64,000 nucleotides of DNA from positions 965,650-1,029,649 of the forward strand of contig JALPQD010000413.1 in the NCBI GenBank assembly GCA_023101885.1. The letters run 5' to 3'. Of the stretch, positions 51,102 through 59,957 are shown one piece after another. Under the pieces are notes generated by a model. It ran no database searches. It saw only the letters and a program-made list of their open reading frames with translations, and was not told the DNA's origin. Each line of letters begins with the position of its first letter. Position 1 is the stretch's first letter. The position numbers and the translations under genes are program-made. Source of the DNA: Typhlomys cinereus (lineage: Eukaryota > Chordata > Mammalia > Rodentia > Platacanthomyidae).

Positions 51102-52413
51102 AGGGCACTTGACTGTGTGTGCCTGTGGAGGCCCAAGGGCAACATTGGGAATCATCCTAGATTGTTCCACCTCCTTATTGTTTTGCTCTGGGGCTCCTAG
51201 CCACTGCCTTCCAGAGTCAGAATTTCAGGCCATCACCATTTCTGCCCAGCATCTTGCATCTGTAACTGAATCTTGTAACTGAATTCAGGTCCTTTTTGCT
51301 TTTGATGCAAATGCTTTATTTAACTCCTGAGCCATCTCTCCAGCCCTTGATTGATTTTTTTAATTTATAAATGCAGTAACTAGGTAAGGGATTTCAATCA
51401 TATACTCTGTAGTCTGAAACACCATGATATTTTAAAACACTTCATTCTTTCTTCACTCAAAGTAGTATGGTTTATAATTTCGATAATTAGAATACTTTAT
51501 TTAGCCTTTGTTTATTCTTTAACCTCACCATAAATATTGCAATACATTTCTTTTATAAGGTTTTTAAATATACTGTTCTTTATATAGTTGTCCTCTTTAT
51601 TCACAAGTTTCATAGCCATGGATTTAACCAATTACTGGAAGAACATAAGCAAATTTTATCTATGGCAAGCACATGTAGACTTTTCAGGGTTATTTCCTAA
51701 ACCATGTATTGTACATGCATATATGACATTTACTTTGAATTATGTATTCTGGAAATGATTTCAAAGATTCTAGAGGCTGTATGTACATAGGCCATGTACT
51801 AATGTTGCCCCAGTTTACATAAAGACGTAAACATCTCTGGATTTGGTATTTGTGGGAGTACCATTCATTCCTCTGTAGATACCAAGCAAGAATATTTTTC
51901 TGTATTTAAGAATAGTGAACAGTAGAGAAAGGAGAAGCTAAGGAGATATGAGGTCTCAGCATTGCTCCAGCAATTAAAAGGCCAAGGGCTGACTTCATAC
52001 CACGGCCTTTCTAAGACTTTTTTTTTTCCACCTGGTGGAACACAGAGCTGGATCACAGCCTTATCCAGGGATGCTCTTCAACTCCCGAGCTTAGATAAAT
52101 GAGACTGACGTTTGCGCCCATGATCACTTAGCTTTTCTGGTTCCAGCTTGAGATCACAGTTGCTTCTCAACCTTTCTCCTTTTGTTCCCTTTCACATTCA
52201 TTCCTAGAAACCACAGGAGATGCTTTATATAACTGGCCAATTAGTGCTGTGATTTGAGGCGGGAATTTTTTTATTAGAATTGACTGAAGATTCTTCCAAG
52301 CACTACAAAAAAAAAAAAAAAACTTCTATAAGAAAACAGCATGGATATTAAAGTAGAAAGTTGCTTTGAAGAGAGGTTATTTATAACTAAATGTTTGATT
52401 TTTAAAAAATTGT

Positions 52414-52467
<54 letters not shown>

Positions 52468-53575
52468 AGAGGGCACTGTATAGCCCTGTGGAAACCCATG
52501 GGAGACTTCAGGAATCACTCTGGATTGCTTATACCTCCTTTTTATTTCACTCTGGGGTTTCCCAGGCACTGTTCACTAGGGCCTGAAGTATAGGCTGCCA
52601 TCTTTTCTTCTTGGCATTTTTTACATGGGACCTGGGATCCAAACTCAAGACCTTGTTTGCAAGACAGTCTTAACCCCTGAGCCATCTCTCCAGCTCAAAT
52701 GTTTGATTTTTTTAAAAGCCAAAATCTTGTTGATATTTAGAATTCCTCAACATACTGGGAAGGCAACCCTGAAATGGAAACATTGCAGAGGATCTATGGG
52801 ATATCCTTTCCTGACAACAAAATGATGAAAGCTTGGGAAAAGTTCCAGGAGGAAGCCAAGAACCGGGATCACAGGAAAATTGGGAAGGTATGCATCACAC
52901 ACCATTGCTCTGTTGCCCTGTGATTATGTCTCAAATGCAAAATTAAAGAGAGTATTTCTTGTTCCCTTCTGTGCCTACTGCACTGGAGTTCACTGACTGC
53001 TGCTGAGCGTTCACGCCCAGGCTCAAGTGCCTTCTAAACTCTTTCCTTCTTGTATCTTTTGCTCGATTTTTTAAATCTTTAGAGTTTGCTTTTATTTTTA
53101 TAAAAGGATCAGGGAAGTCCCTTGATTCCTCTTGAGCAGTCATCCTGCAATGTTGATTTGAGAGATGGCATGCTCTGCTGGTGCCCAGCACAGGGCAGCT
53201 CTCAGTAAGTTACAATGGTCACCAGTACTTGAAGCCATCTACTGCAATAAACTCTCTGGTCTTTTTTGTCATGCTGTGTCCACATAAGATCTATACCGTG
53301 AATATATCAAGAAGACAGCATATTAGCTAATTTACACTAAAGAAAATTAGTAATGCATAACAAGAGATGGCTGGAAAGCCAAAGGCAGGAAGATAAGATG
53401 GCTATTCCCATCATAACCCACGTGATAATATCAAACAAGAGACAAAGTTTGAAATACCATTATTGTTTCAATCTAGGAACAAGAACTTTTCTTTTTCCAT
53501 GATCTGAGTCCTGGAAGCTGCTTTTTTCTCCCCAGAGGAGCCTTCATTTATAATACACTGATGGATTTCATACGA
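28511..53575 (+). CDS. Tars3: Tars3 (Tarsl2) threonyl-tRNA synthetase-like protein, exons 1-10 of a longer gene
   Basis: Ten exons join to 1314 nt (438 codons) with every phase matching and every intron GT-AG. Recognised from the N-terminal extension (MAAEALA start, RQEEDIRW), the TGS domain, and the ThrRS editing motifs HSSAH and CKGPH. Tars3 charges tRNA-Thr with threonine in the cytoplasm and edits mischarged Ser-tRNA-Thr. The paralog Tars1 lacks this leucine-rich, coiled-coil N-terminus, so Tars3 is preferred. The human protein is about 800 residues, so roughly 55% is present; motifs 2 and 3 and the anticodon-binding domain lie beyond the window. Introns are 1150, 1654, 4418, 2174, 7296, 4326, 424, 1720 and 589 bp, and the tenth exceeds 10.4 kb. 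No stop or frameshift was seen, so the gene looks functional. Confidence 0.95.
29098..29222 (+). mobile_element. B1 SINE in Tars3 intron 1
   Basis: CGCTGGGAGGCTGAGGCAGG, GCCTGCCAGGGCTACATGGA and a short A-rich end. Confidence 0.88.
29961..30029 (+). CDS. Tars3: Tars3 exon 2: lysine-rich linker
   Basis: Codes 23 residues in phase 0 (PPSQSREED, then a KKKK run, ending PNRE). The acceptor is TACGTTTCAG and the donor GAG|GTGGGT. It is a low-complexity charged linker between the N-terminal coiled coil and the TGS domain. The basic cluster could act as a weak nuclear-type signal, but that is inference. It matches the position and character of the human linker, which also has a short Lys run. Confidence 0.88.
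30623..30890 (+). mobile_element. SINE of the (CA)n-tailed family in intron 2
   Basis: TGCTGGAGAGATGGCTTAAG, body with CCCAGGTCCCACCTAAAAAT, (CA)n at about 30858-30880, then A-rich. Flanks AATATACAT and AAGTATACAG are a possible decayed duplication. Confidence 0.85.
31170..31600 (-). mobile_element. Solo LTR in intron 2, antisense
   Basis: Minus strand shows a TATA-like CCTTTAAAAAATC (about 31297-31309) and a poly(A) signal in CTTCAATAAAGCCTCTCC (about 31218-31236), the order expected of U3-R. Outer limits are approximate; no second copy in the window. Confidence 0.6.
31684..31874 (+). CDS. Tars3: Tars3 exon 3: first half of TGS domain
   Basis: 63 codons plus two bases. The segment [20 protein letters not shown] is a helical lead-in, followed by [20 protein letters not shown], the beta-grasp strands of the TGS domain (named for ThrRS, GTPase and SpoT). 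The acceptor is TTTTCAG and the donor TTAG|GTAAAT; the split codon AG|T gives Ser with exon 4. A (CT)n tract begins about 57 bp after the donor. Confidence 0.95.
31930..31984 (+). repeat. (CT)n microsatellite
   Basis: About 25 CT units with one GTCTGT interruption, in intron 3. Confidence 0.97.
32005..32129 (-). mobile_element. U3 fragment of the IAP-like LTR family
   Basis: Matches the U3 part of the LTRs at 39486 and 44414 (GCAGAGCTTTTGCTGTGAAT, and the end AATCTATCA). R and U5 are missing next to the (CT)n tract. Confidence 0.7.
32615..32900 (-). mobile_element. Degraded B3/B4-type SINE
   Basis: TTCAGGAGTTGATTCTTACC, then the tRNA-like end CTGAATTATCTCCCCAGCC. Middle poorly conserved. 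Confidence 0.5.
32901..34699. other. Intron 3 sequence, nothing identified
   Basis: Unassigned intronic DNA. Short open frames at 33649-33837 and 34487-34672 show no domain features. Confidence 0.5.
34700..34790 (-). mobile_element. MIR SINE fragment
   Basis: GATGATCCCCATTTTATAGC and GAGTAAATTGTCCAGTG resemble the antisense MIR core. Confidence 0.55.
35812..35965 (+). mobile_element. B2/B3-type SINE fragment
   Basis: GGCGAGATGCTCAGCGGTAA, GGGCAATCCCTGGTAGGAG and a CT-rich end before AAATAAAATATT. Confidence 0.55.
36293..36416 (+). CDS. Tars3: Tars3 exon 4: second half of TGS domain
   Basis: Completes the split Ser codon and adds 41 codons, including [20 protein letters not shown] and the segment [20 protein letters not shown]. 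This is the typical end of a ThrRS TGS domain and its join to the editing domain. The acceptor is TTCTCTTGCAG and the donor GCT|GTGAGT, phase 0. Confidence 0.95.
37500..37702 (-). mobile_element. B3-type SINE in intron 4
   Basis: AAGAGAGACAGGGAAAG, AATCAGAGAACAACTTACAG, TTCTCCTTCCACCAGTTGGG, and a decayed 'cctgagctatcctgctgac' end. Confidence 0.8.
38591..38712 (+). CDS. Tars3: Tars3 exon 5: editing domain, HxxxH motif
   Basis: 40 codons plus two bases. Begins [22 protein letters not shown] is the HxxxH motif of the ThrRS N2 editing site that hydrolyses Ser-tRNA-Thr. It is followed by [18 protein letters not shown], a hallmark block of the family. Both histidines are intact, so editing should be possible. 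The acceptor is CATCCACAG and the donor ACAG|GTAACA. Confidence 0.96.
39486..39783 (-). mobile_element. 3' LTR of the IAP-like provirus
   Basis: Minus strand runs TGATAGATTCCACTTTC to TTTTTATCTTACA. A TATA box reads GGACTATAAAACC (about 39593-39605); the poly(A) signal is decayed. Shares most of its length with 44414-44687. Confidence 0.82.
40851..41232 (-). mobile_element. MaLR solo LTR nested in the provirus
   Basis: TGTAATGTTACTTT to ATTAAGTATCACA (382 bp) with a perfect 5-bp target duplication AATAT at 40846-40850 and 41233-41237. Minus strand carries AATAAATCTCCC. Its far half (GTGTCAAGTTGACCCCC) differs from the copies at 9813 and 60317, so it is another subfamily. Confidence 0.9.
42463..42761 (+). 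mobile_element. (CA)n-tailed SINE nested in the provirus
   Basis: GGGCTGGAGAGGTGGCTCAG start, body, (CA)n at about 42671-42701 with variants to 42740, A-rich end. Perfect 16-bp target duplication ATTAAAATCAAAACCA at 42447-42462 and 42762-42777. Confidence 0.93.
43084..43578. repeat. Direct repeat pair inside the provirus
   Basis: A 34-bp block (containing AATCAGACAACACAGATAAG or near match) occurs at 43084-43117 and 43545-43578 with about 31 of 34 identities, 461 bp apart. Confidence 0.8.
44393..44409 (-). other. Primer-binding-site-like segment (tRNA-Phe type)
   Basis: Minus strand GGTGCCAAATACCCAGG directly after the LTR end and a short spacer, as in IAP elements. Differences from the canonical site are mostly CpG-type losses and one inserted base. 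Confidence 0.6.
44414..44687 (-). mobile_element. 5' LTR of the IAP-like provirus
   Basis: Minus strand: TGACCGATTC start, CCAAT box in CCTCCAATGCCCAC (about 44660-44673), TATA box in GGGACTATAAAACTTC (about 44531-44546), poly(A) signal in TAATTAATAAAC (about 44463-44475), end CTTACA. Promoter order is intact and faces away from the Tars3 direction. Confidence 0.85.
44688..46008. other. End of intron 5, nothing identified
   Basis: Unassigned intronic sequence between the provirus and exon 6. Confidence 0.5.
46009..46126 (+). CDS. Tars3: Tars3 exon 6: editing domain helices
   Basis: Completes an Arg codon and adds 39 codons ([20 protein letters not shown], then [19 protein letters not shown]). 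The block ending in LLEMFK is conserved in eukaryotic ThrRS. The acceptor is CTTTTAG and the donor AAG|GTAACT, phase 0. It follows the 7.3 kb intron 5, which contains an antisense endogenous retrovirus. Confidence 0.95.
46750..47130 (-). mobile_element. Old L1M-type fragment
   Basis: Antisense L1 3' character (GTTTCACTCAACGCAATGCC, CCTTTAACAGATCAGTTGCA). Strongly degraded. Confidence 0.45.
47185..47495 (-). mobile_element. B4-type SINE in intron 6
   Basis: TG-rich start with GTGGAGGCCCAAAGTTGATG, B1-like GCTGGAATTACAGATGTGCT and a shortened tRNA-like end before CCCCAGCCCC. Confidence 0.72.
47890..49757 (+). repeat. 21-22 bp minisatellite, about 85 units, intron 6
   Basis: Units of the form GGTCCTCTGTG-(CTA/TTCA/CTCA/CCA)-CACTCAC repeat head to tail over about 1.87 kb. 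Edge units at about 49660-49757 are decayed (GCAGCCCTGCATTCTTACAC). Variants differ mainly in CACGG versus CACAG (CpG loss) and in the TTCA/CTA block. All three forward frames stay open for 527-583 codons only because no stop occurs in the unit. Confidence 0.97.
48261..48773 (+). repeat. Higher-order repeat: three 171-bp, 8-unit blocks
   Basis: Blocks at 48261-48431, 48432-48602 and 48603-48773 each contain the same ordered set of eight units and appear identical by eye. Each starts with the rare variant CTCTATGTTCACACTCACGG. Confidence 0.93.
49758..50452. other. End of intron 6, AT-rich
   Basis: Unassigned, with a TATATATG-rich segment at about 50155-50230 made of two copies of CTCATTATATATGTATATAT. 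Confidence 0.7.
50453..50517 (+). CDS. Tars3: Tars3 exon 7: editing domain, short exon
   Basis: 21 codons plus two bases, [13 protein letters not shown] onward to TTTVY. The acceptor TTTTTTCTTGGTAG has a good pyrimidine tract; the donor is ACAG|GTTAGT. It lies just after an AT-rich region and about 700 bp past the end of the intron 6 minisatellite. Confidence 0.93.
50942..51020 (+). CDS. Tars3: Tars3 exon 8: editing domain, CxxxH motif
   Basis: Completes an Arg codon and adds 26 codons. [17 protein letters not shown] contains CKGPH, the Cys-x3-His half of the editing site that pairs with HSSAH in exon 5. Both are intact, which supports a working proofreading site. The donor is AAG|GTACAG. 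A SINE insertion begins only 18 bp into the following intron. Confidence 0.96.
51039..51348 (-). mobile_element. (CA)n-tailed SINE at the 5' end of intron 8
   Basis: (TG)n at about 51053-51098, body with GTGGAGGCCCAAGGGCAACA, end GAGCCATCTCTCCAGCCC. 13-bp duplication GATTGATTTTTTT at 51026-51038 and 51349-51361. The element starts 18 bp into the intron. Confidence 0.93.
52404..52696 (-). mobile_element. (CA)n-tailed SINE at the 3' end of intron 8
   Basis: (TG)n at about 52419-52467, body, end GAGCCATCTCTCCAGCTC. Perfect 15-bp duplication AAATGTTTGATTTTT at 52389-52403 and 52697-52711. The element ends 44 bp before exon 9. Confidence 0.95.
52741..52887 (+). CDS. Tars3: Tars3 exon 9: end of editing domain and linker helix
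   Basis: 49 codons in phase 0. [20 protein letters not shown] is a signature of eukaryotic and bacterial ThrRS, and the segment up to RDHRKIGK is the linker helix into the aminoacylation domain. The acceptor is GATATTTAG with a short, weak pyrimidine tract. A SINE and its target-site duplication end about 30 bp upstream. The donor is AAG|GTATGC. Confidence 0.96.
53477..53575 (+). CDS. Tars3: Tars3 exon 10: start of class II aminoacylation domain (motif 1 region)
   Basis: 33 codons, [20 protein letters not shown] then [13 protein letters not shown]. This is the opening of the class II synthetase core in ThrRS, running into the motif 1 helix. The acceptor is CAATCTAG and the donor CGA|GTAAGT, phase 0. 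The next exon, expected to start with acidic residues followed by Tyr-His, was not found before 64000, so intron 10 exceeds 10.4 kb. Confidence 0.95.
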
Positions 53576-55779
53576 GTAAGTAGGTTTTAAAAATGTTTTA
53601 TTAACTGCATTTCACTATTTTCTTTTATAATTGAATCAAGTATTTTTATTAAATTTTAGTAATATAAAAATTTTAGATTTTTCCCTTTTAATGAAAATAT
53701 AGAGATGGTTTATTTTCTTAATTTTTATAACATCTATTATCCACTTACATCTCTAGTGTCACAGAATATAAAGATGAGCACTAGATCCAGTGTGGATCTC
53801 TCCGTGAAAGAGAATAAAGGAGAAAATCAGTGCAGCCCCTAGTATCTGAGACTCTCTAAGTTAGGTATGGTGTGTTTGGTGGCAAGAAATGCTGGCCTGC
53901 GAGGCACTGCCTTCCAAAGGTCCAGAGGAATGATTGGGGTCCCTATTGTCTATGACCCAGTAATCTGGCAGTGAAGATACAATTGCAGAAAACATCTGCA
54001 TAGATTGGGAAGCCAGTTGTGGCTATATAGGCATTGGTCAGAGGCAATCCATTTAGACTGCTAGGATCACATTTCTGGTCTTGGACTGTTTTGTTTTTCC
54101 TGTCACAGTTTACATGCTGCATCGCATAGTGATGTTTGAGTCAACAGCAAGCCACACATAAGATGGTGGTCCCATAAGAGCTCATCATCCATAATCTAGC
54201 TGGCAGCCTTGTCGTCTGAAGGATTGGGCTGTTGTAGCCATGTCAGTTTGTGTAAGTGTACTCAGTTGTTCTCAGTGAAATTGCCCAATAGTGAAACACA
54301 TCCGTCACTAAAAGTTATGGTTGCTTTATTTCTGTGTATATATATCACTAATTTGCCCTCAGCTTACTTCATCCTCAGTTGTCACTAATTGACCCTCAAC
54401 TTTCACTCAAAGACCAAAACCCCCAGCAAATTATCTTGCAGAGGTTCAGTAGTTTTTCTCTTTGTAGTTGGTCTTCTTACTCCAGAGTTAACCTGATGTT
54501 TAGCATCTTTGAACTGACCTCTTACAACCTCTTCTCCATTATCATCCTGGTTACTCCCTTTGTGTCTCTCATATCTGAATTCCTTCTTTCCTGATCCTTG
54601 TCTTCCTCTTGCTTGCCTGCCCCTAACTCTCACTGGAGGATTCATTTTCTCAGAAGAGTTCCATGGAATGTGCTGCTTAGTCACCATTGCTGCCACCAGT
54701 CTTGCCCTTCTTCCTTATCTTCTAGCTCTATGCCTCTGGGGGGCTGAGGTTGACCTCTGTGGAGTATCACCATCCAGGAAGGATGACCAGCAATAGCAAA
54801 GCAGAGGCGAGGGCCGTGAGACCTAAGATCCACTGAAGGTCATTGAGATTTGGGTGGCTGGTGATGACCACTCCCACTTTGTGCTGCCTTTCCTTGAAAA
54901 TCAGTGCAGTGCCTGGTACCCAAGACTCTCAAGGTTAGATGTGGCTGGCAGAGAGTAAACAGAAGACCTTTATGGTGGCCTTCAAGGATCTCTTATCTTT
55001 TGTAGATGCACCTGATGCACACAGCTGATGATAAGGCCCAAGGCTTGATTGTGTGGGTTGCAGACTTGGAAAGGCATTTAAATTCACAACCTCAGTGGTC
55101 TCTAATGCCAAGGTAAGGGCTAAGTCCACTGACTTCCCAGATACCCTTGTGCGAATTGATAGTTCTTATCACATATACGAACTTTCATGAGCAGTTGGTT
55201 TCTCAGCTGTGTGTGTGTGTGTGTGCGTGTGAATGTGTCTTTGTCTCCCACTCTCTGCCAGGATAGAAAACTGATTATCCGATCTAATCAGAGATGGAGT
55301 TGGGTAAAGCTTGGCTTCCATTTTACTAAGAGCTAGTGTAGTTCACACTCCTCTTGCCAGGGTATGGTTTTCTGGGTTTTCAACTGATTGACCTGTTTCC
55401 CTTCAGCACAAAAAAAAAAAAAAAAAAAAAGGAGGAAAGCCCTTCTTCTGCATTCCTTGCTGATAGCACACTATGTCACATCTCATCTGATTCCCACACC
55501 ACTGAGAGCCCAGTAATAAGTAATGTGAATCAGTTCCACGTGCAGATGAGTTTCCTCACCTTGGTCACAAATCAAGTACATTCTGTCTTTAGACCTGTGA
55601 GCTAAAGACACCAGGCATCTGTTGGTTGCCTCTGCCTCCCTCTTCCCCTCATTATAAAATGATGATGGAAGAAAAGGGCACAGTAGATATTTCTATTCAG
55701 AGTGTGACAGGGAGGTCAGAGATGCTCAGCAGTCATCAGTCTGTAGACATTCTGGCATTGTCACTTGTCCTTGCTCCCA
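53576..55779. other. Start of intron 10, nothing identified
   Basis: Unassigned intronic sequence. Contains a short (TG)n at about 55207-55225 and an A21 run at about 55410-55430. Confidence 0.5.
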
Positions 55780-56060
55780 CATGAGCTATCCATCCGTGAC
55801 CCTCTGGTATTACAGATGGGCTTCACCAGACATTTAGCTTCATTTACATGAAGCAGACATCATGTGTTCTGTTCCTACTACTATATCTTTTGGATTCATC
55901 CACGTTGTAATATTATGATGGATTTTTTGTTATTTGAATGAACTCCACTTTCTGAATGGTACACATGATTATTCACCCTTTTGTGGATGTACGTTTAAGT
56001 TGTTTCAGTTCGGAGCTATTCTTGCTCATGCCTTTTGGTGCACATAAGTACTCACTTGCA
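55780..56060 (-). mobile_element. Old L1M-type fragment
   Basis: Antisense L1 3' text (GGATTCATCCACGTTGTAAT, ACCCTTTTGTGGATGTACG). Boundaries approximate. Confidence 0.5.
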
Positions 56061-56576
56061 TTACGTAAAAAATGACAGGGCAGCTGTGATTTTTAGACTA
56101 AGCTTCTATTCTAGAGTCCAACAGATTAGACCTAAAAAAAATCAAAATGAAGTCACCTGTGCTGAAGTTAATCATCACCAGACTGAGACTTGGCTGTCTG
56201 CCTCACCTTCAGAGAAATAGCAGCGAGAGAGAAACCAGCCAGTTTTCCCAAACAGGCCATTTTCAACTGCCATAATAACAAAATTTCTCTCTACTTCCAT
56301 CCTTAAATAAAAGAAGTAACTCAAAGCGACCTAATGTTCACGCATTAATTACTTCCTGTTTTCTCTCCTAACAAGGAAAGCCACTTGACAAAATAACTTT
56401 TTGCTTTTTTCTGCTTTCTTCAGTCTTTATTTTTCCTAAGACAAACTGCTTTGCCTTAATCATCCAATGTTTATTCATTTTTATATAATGAAATGTCACT
56501 CAGTTTTAGAGTAAAAAGTAAAGCTAATTAAAAACATAAAATTATTGCAAGTAACTTTAATATTCCTGCTTTGAAG

Positions 56577-56900
56577 TGAGGGTTGGAGAAATGGCTCCGG
56601 GATTAAAGCCTTTGCCTCACAAACAAAAGGACCTGAGTTCAGATCTACAGATCCCACTTAAAAATGCAAGGTGGAGATGGCAGAAGCCTACAATTCTGGT
56701 CCTGGAAGGAGGAACCTGGGAAACCCCACAGCAAAACAATAAAGAGGTAGAACATTGCAGGATGATTTCTGATGTCACCCATGGACCTCTACAGGCATAC
56801 ATATTTACTGTCCTCTTCTATACATACCCTCACACACCTGTACATACACATACACACACACACACTCACACACACACTCTCTCTCTCTCTCTCTCAAAAC
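56577..56900 (+). mobile_element. (CA)n-tailed SINE in intron 10
   Basis: GTGAGGGTTGGAGAAATGGC start, AGATCCCACTTAAAAATGC in the body, CA-rich then (CT)n tail to about 56897. Confidence 0.82.
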
Positions 56901-56944
56901 AATTTCTGCTAGGTGTATATCTTTTCTAGTTTACAGGGTATTTT

Positions 56945-57060
56945 TACTTACTTACTTTGAGACAGGGTCTTGCTATATTCAGATTGATCTCAAACTTGCA
57001 ATCCTCCTGCCTCAGCCTCCCAAATTATTCAGAGTCATTCACTATTACACCCAGGTCGAA
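56945..57060 (-). mobile_element. B1 SINE
   Basis: TTTGAGACAGGGTCTTGCTA and CTCCTGCCTCAGCCTCCCAA, antisense B1. Confidence 0.88.
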
Positions 57061-57084
57061 CTTGTTTTCTATCTATTTTTTTGC

Positions 57085-57180
57085 TCTTTTGTGCATCTAA
57101 GGGTAGGTATTAGAGATTGAAACATGGATTTTGGCTGTGCTAGGCAAGTGCTCTACTACTAAGCTAACACCCCCAGCCCT
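57085..57180 (-). mobile_element. ID SINE
   Basis: GCTAGGCAAGTGCTCTACTA and CACCCCCAGCCC, antisense ID core between two B1 copies. Confidence 0.75.
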
Positions 57181-57189
57181 TCTATATTT

Positions 57190-57300
57190 ATTTTGAGAAA
57201 AGGTCCTACTAAACCCAGGCTGGCTTTGGGCTGTGCTCCCCTGGCTTCAACCTTCAGAGTAGTTTGGGGTCAGGCACATGCCACCATGCCAGTTTCTGAA
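57190..57300 (-). mobile_element. Degraded B1 SINE
   Basis: TTTTGAGAAAAGGTCCTACT, CCCAGGCTGGCTTTGGGCTG and GGCACATGCCACCATGCCAG. Confidence 0.8.
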
Positions 57301-57420
57301 CAGATTCAGTGGATTTGAGCCAGGTCTGTGACTTCAAAAAAAAATACAGGCATCTCACTGCTTCACATCTTCATTAGCCAGTGGTATTGTACATTTGTCT
57401 GATTTTCTGATAAATTATTT

Positions 57421-57505
57421 TGTAGTTATATTATTATATAGTTATATATTATAATAATATATATTGTAGTTATATTATTATATAGTTAGATATGATAGTT
57501 ATATT
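57421..57505 (+). repeat. AT-rich tandem duplication, 44-bp period
   Basis: TGTAGTTATATTATTATATA occurs at 57421 and again at 57465, followed by further degenerate copies. Confidence 0.85.
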
Positions 57506-57552
57506 ATTTTTATTTCTACAATGAATAAGCATTTTGGGAAAATTTTTCTTTT

Positions 57553-57680
57553 TTTTTTTCTTATATCAGAGGGCATCTGAGTGTTTGTGTGGAGGTGACA
57601 TTGGGAATCATCCTGGATTGTTCTTCCACCTTATTGTTTTGTACTAGGGATTCCCAGCTCCACCTTCTAGGACTGGGATT
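57553..57680 (-). mobile_element. Truncated SINE of the (CA)n-tailed family
   Basis: GTTTGTGTGGAGGTGACATT, GGGAATCATCCTGGATTGTT and TCCACCTTATTGTTTTG; the tRNA-like end is missing. Confidence 0.65.
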
Positions 57681-57689
57681 ATAGGGCCC

Positions 57690-58110
57690 TGTCTATGTCA
57701 TTTAAAAGCTGAAAACATCAGGAATGGACAAGGATGCAAGGCAGCAGTAACTCCCATTCCTGGCAGGAATGCAAACTAGCACAGCAATTAAAGGGGTTGG
57801 CAGCTTCTCCAAAAGCTAAACATGCATGTAGCATGTAAGCCCATTGATTCCTCATTTAATTATTTATCAGAGAAATAAAAATACAGGTCCACAGAGAAAT
57901 TTGCTACGTGGGGGTTCACAGCCTTCCTTCTAAGAACTTAAGACCAGAGACACGCCCATCAACGATGAGCACCATGCCATGCTGTGTCCACACAATGAAG
58001 ATTTCTCATCAGCTATCAGTGGAGGCACGAGGCGCTGATGCCTACAGTGAGAAAGTACCCTCAGAAGCATCACTGTACACTCCAAACATCAGAAAGCGCA
58101 CACAGAAATG
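57690..58110 (+). mobile_element. Old LINE-1 ORF2 3' fragment
   Basis: Sense L1 text (CAGGAATGCAAACTAGCACA, parallel to the 'ctggtgggaatgcaggctca' block at 18539). Decayed. Confidence 0.55.
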
Positions 58111-58917
58111 TGGGGTTTCTGAAAGGGAGCGACAGGAATAATTTCCAGGCCTGGCATTAGAGGGGTCTCAGTCCAAGTAAAACTGTACTGAGACAAATTT
58201 ATTCTCTGCTAGATGTGCTTATAAGTGTTACACATAGGAGTCATCCAGATTCAGTGACCAAAAAGATAATAACAAGAAACAGTAAAATGTCCTCAGAACA
58301 AGAAACACAAAAGTGAATAGCAGGAAGGCATGCAAAGAAATACATAAAGACATCAGCAATCCTAAACAGTCAACAGCTGTAAACAGGAAAGGTACAAGAA
58401 AGTACATAAAGACACATGTGACTTACTGCATCCTGAGATTAGTCAGTAATTGTCTACAGTTAACAGTATCTAAAAAGACACATTTTCTGTTGCAATGCTC
58501 GGAACAATGTGGACCTTAAATATAGTTTTAGAGAGAAAGCATGTTGAACTGTGTGGTATCAATCTTCCCATTTTGAGATTGGATCACAGGACAAATAATA
58601 GAGAAATTATTATTACACTGGAAAGACCAAAGAGCAGGAGATAAGTCTCCATTCCTGTCTGTTTCGCACCAGCTTGACCTACTATATACTCAAGGAGTCC
58701 TGGGAAGGCCAGCAACAGCCCCTGCACATAACTGTACCATGAGAAATTTTAGAAATAACCAAACTATAGTAATAAAAGACAGTCAGGGTTGGAAGCATGT
58801 TCAAAAGGGAAGTAACTACTGAGGACCAAGAGGAAAACTTTGGAGCAGATCAGAATGTTCTGTGTTTCAAATGTAACGATTGATACATCTCTGCACGCAT
58901 CTGTAAAAGGGTTTTAA

Positions 58918-59135
58918 ATTATGGGCTGGAAAGATTGCTCAGTTAATAAAGTACTTGCTATGCAAACGTGAAGACCTGAGTTTAATCCCTAGAACTCACA
59001 CAAAAAAGCCAGGCATGGCAGCATGCTCTTGAAATCCCAGCAGTGGAAGGCAGACATAGGCAGAGCCTTGGGGCTTGCTGGTCAGCTAGCCTAGCCTAAT
59101 CAGCAAGTTCTGGGTCAGCGATAGGCTCTGTCTCA
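58918..59135 (+). mobile_element. ID/B1-type composite SINE
   Basis: ATGGGCTGGAAAGATTGCTC tRNA-like head, then GCCAGGCATGGCAGCATGCT B1-like body and GGCTCTGTCTCAAAAAAC end. Confidence 0.82.
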
Positions 59136-59139
59136 AAAA

Positions 59140-59957
59140 ACAGGTTGGATCAGCAGGCTTTAGATCAGAGTTCTCTTTGGGCTGAGGCCTGCACACAGGA
59201 TACTGGGCTCGGGGCTCATCTCAGCCACTCTCCTAGGCTCTGGGATATCAGCAAGCTTTGGTGGATTGGATCTCCTCTTTCATGGGAATGGGTGGAGAGG
59301 AGCTCAACACCCAGAGAGGGTGTAGCTTGTGCAGTGCAAGAAGAGCAAAATGGACAACAACAAACAACCTGAATACAGAACACTGGCAATTCTACAATGA
59401 TCACCTGGAATCAGCCAGCCAATCTCTCCCCATTCGGAGAACTGTGCAAAAGAGGGGGCAGTAAGACTGTAAGAGCCTAAAGATGGAGAGTTCCGTTGCT
59501 GGACAGGTTCCCTCCACTCAAGATAGGGCAGCTACAACCAGAAACTCACAGCAACAGGACTTGAACTCATCAGACGTGCACAGTGGTGAACACGTCAGCA
59601 TGCCCCCAGGGACTGGCACAAATCTCAGGAGAAACAGTTTCAGGCAGTAGGATCCTTAGGAGGAAGGGGTCAGACAGAGGTAGGTGAGTACTCGTAACAG
59701 TGGGTCACCCAAAGAAGGGCCTCTCTGTCTGCCGCAGAGGACTTAACCCCCATGAGAACAGTTGATACAGAGGGAACCCCAGGACCCATAGAACCAAAGA
59801 GCAGGAGAATAGAGGGAGTAGACTGGACTCATGTAGGGATGCGATGGGATGGGAGCCGGAGTGAAGGGAGAGAGGAAGGGGGATGGGGACGAGAAAGGCA
59901 AGGAGCCTGTATACAAAAATGTAAATTTAATAAATTTATTTTTTAAAAAAAGTTGAC
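59140..59957 (+). mobile_element. LINE-1 3' UTR, sense, 5'-truncated
   Basis: Shares the AATCTCTCCCCATTC block and 'gactgtaagagc' with the full L1 at 19430-19500. Has the purine-rich GAGAGAGGAAGGGGGATGGG tract and an A-rich end. Confidence 0.85.
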
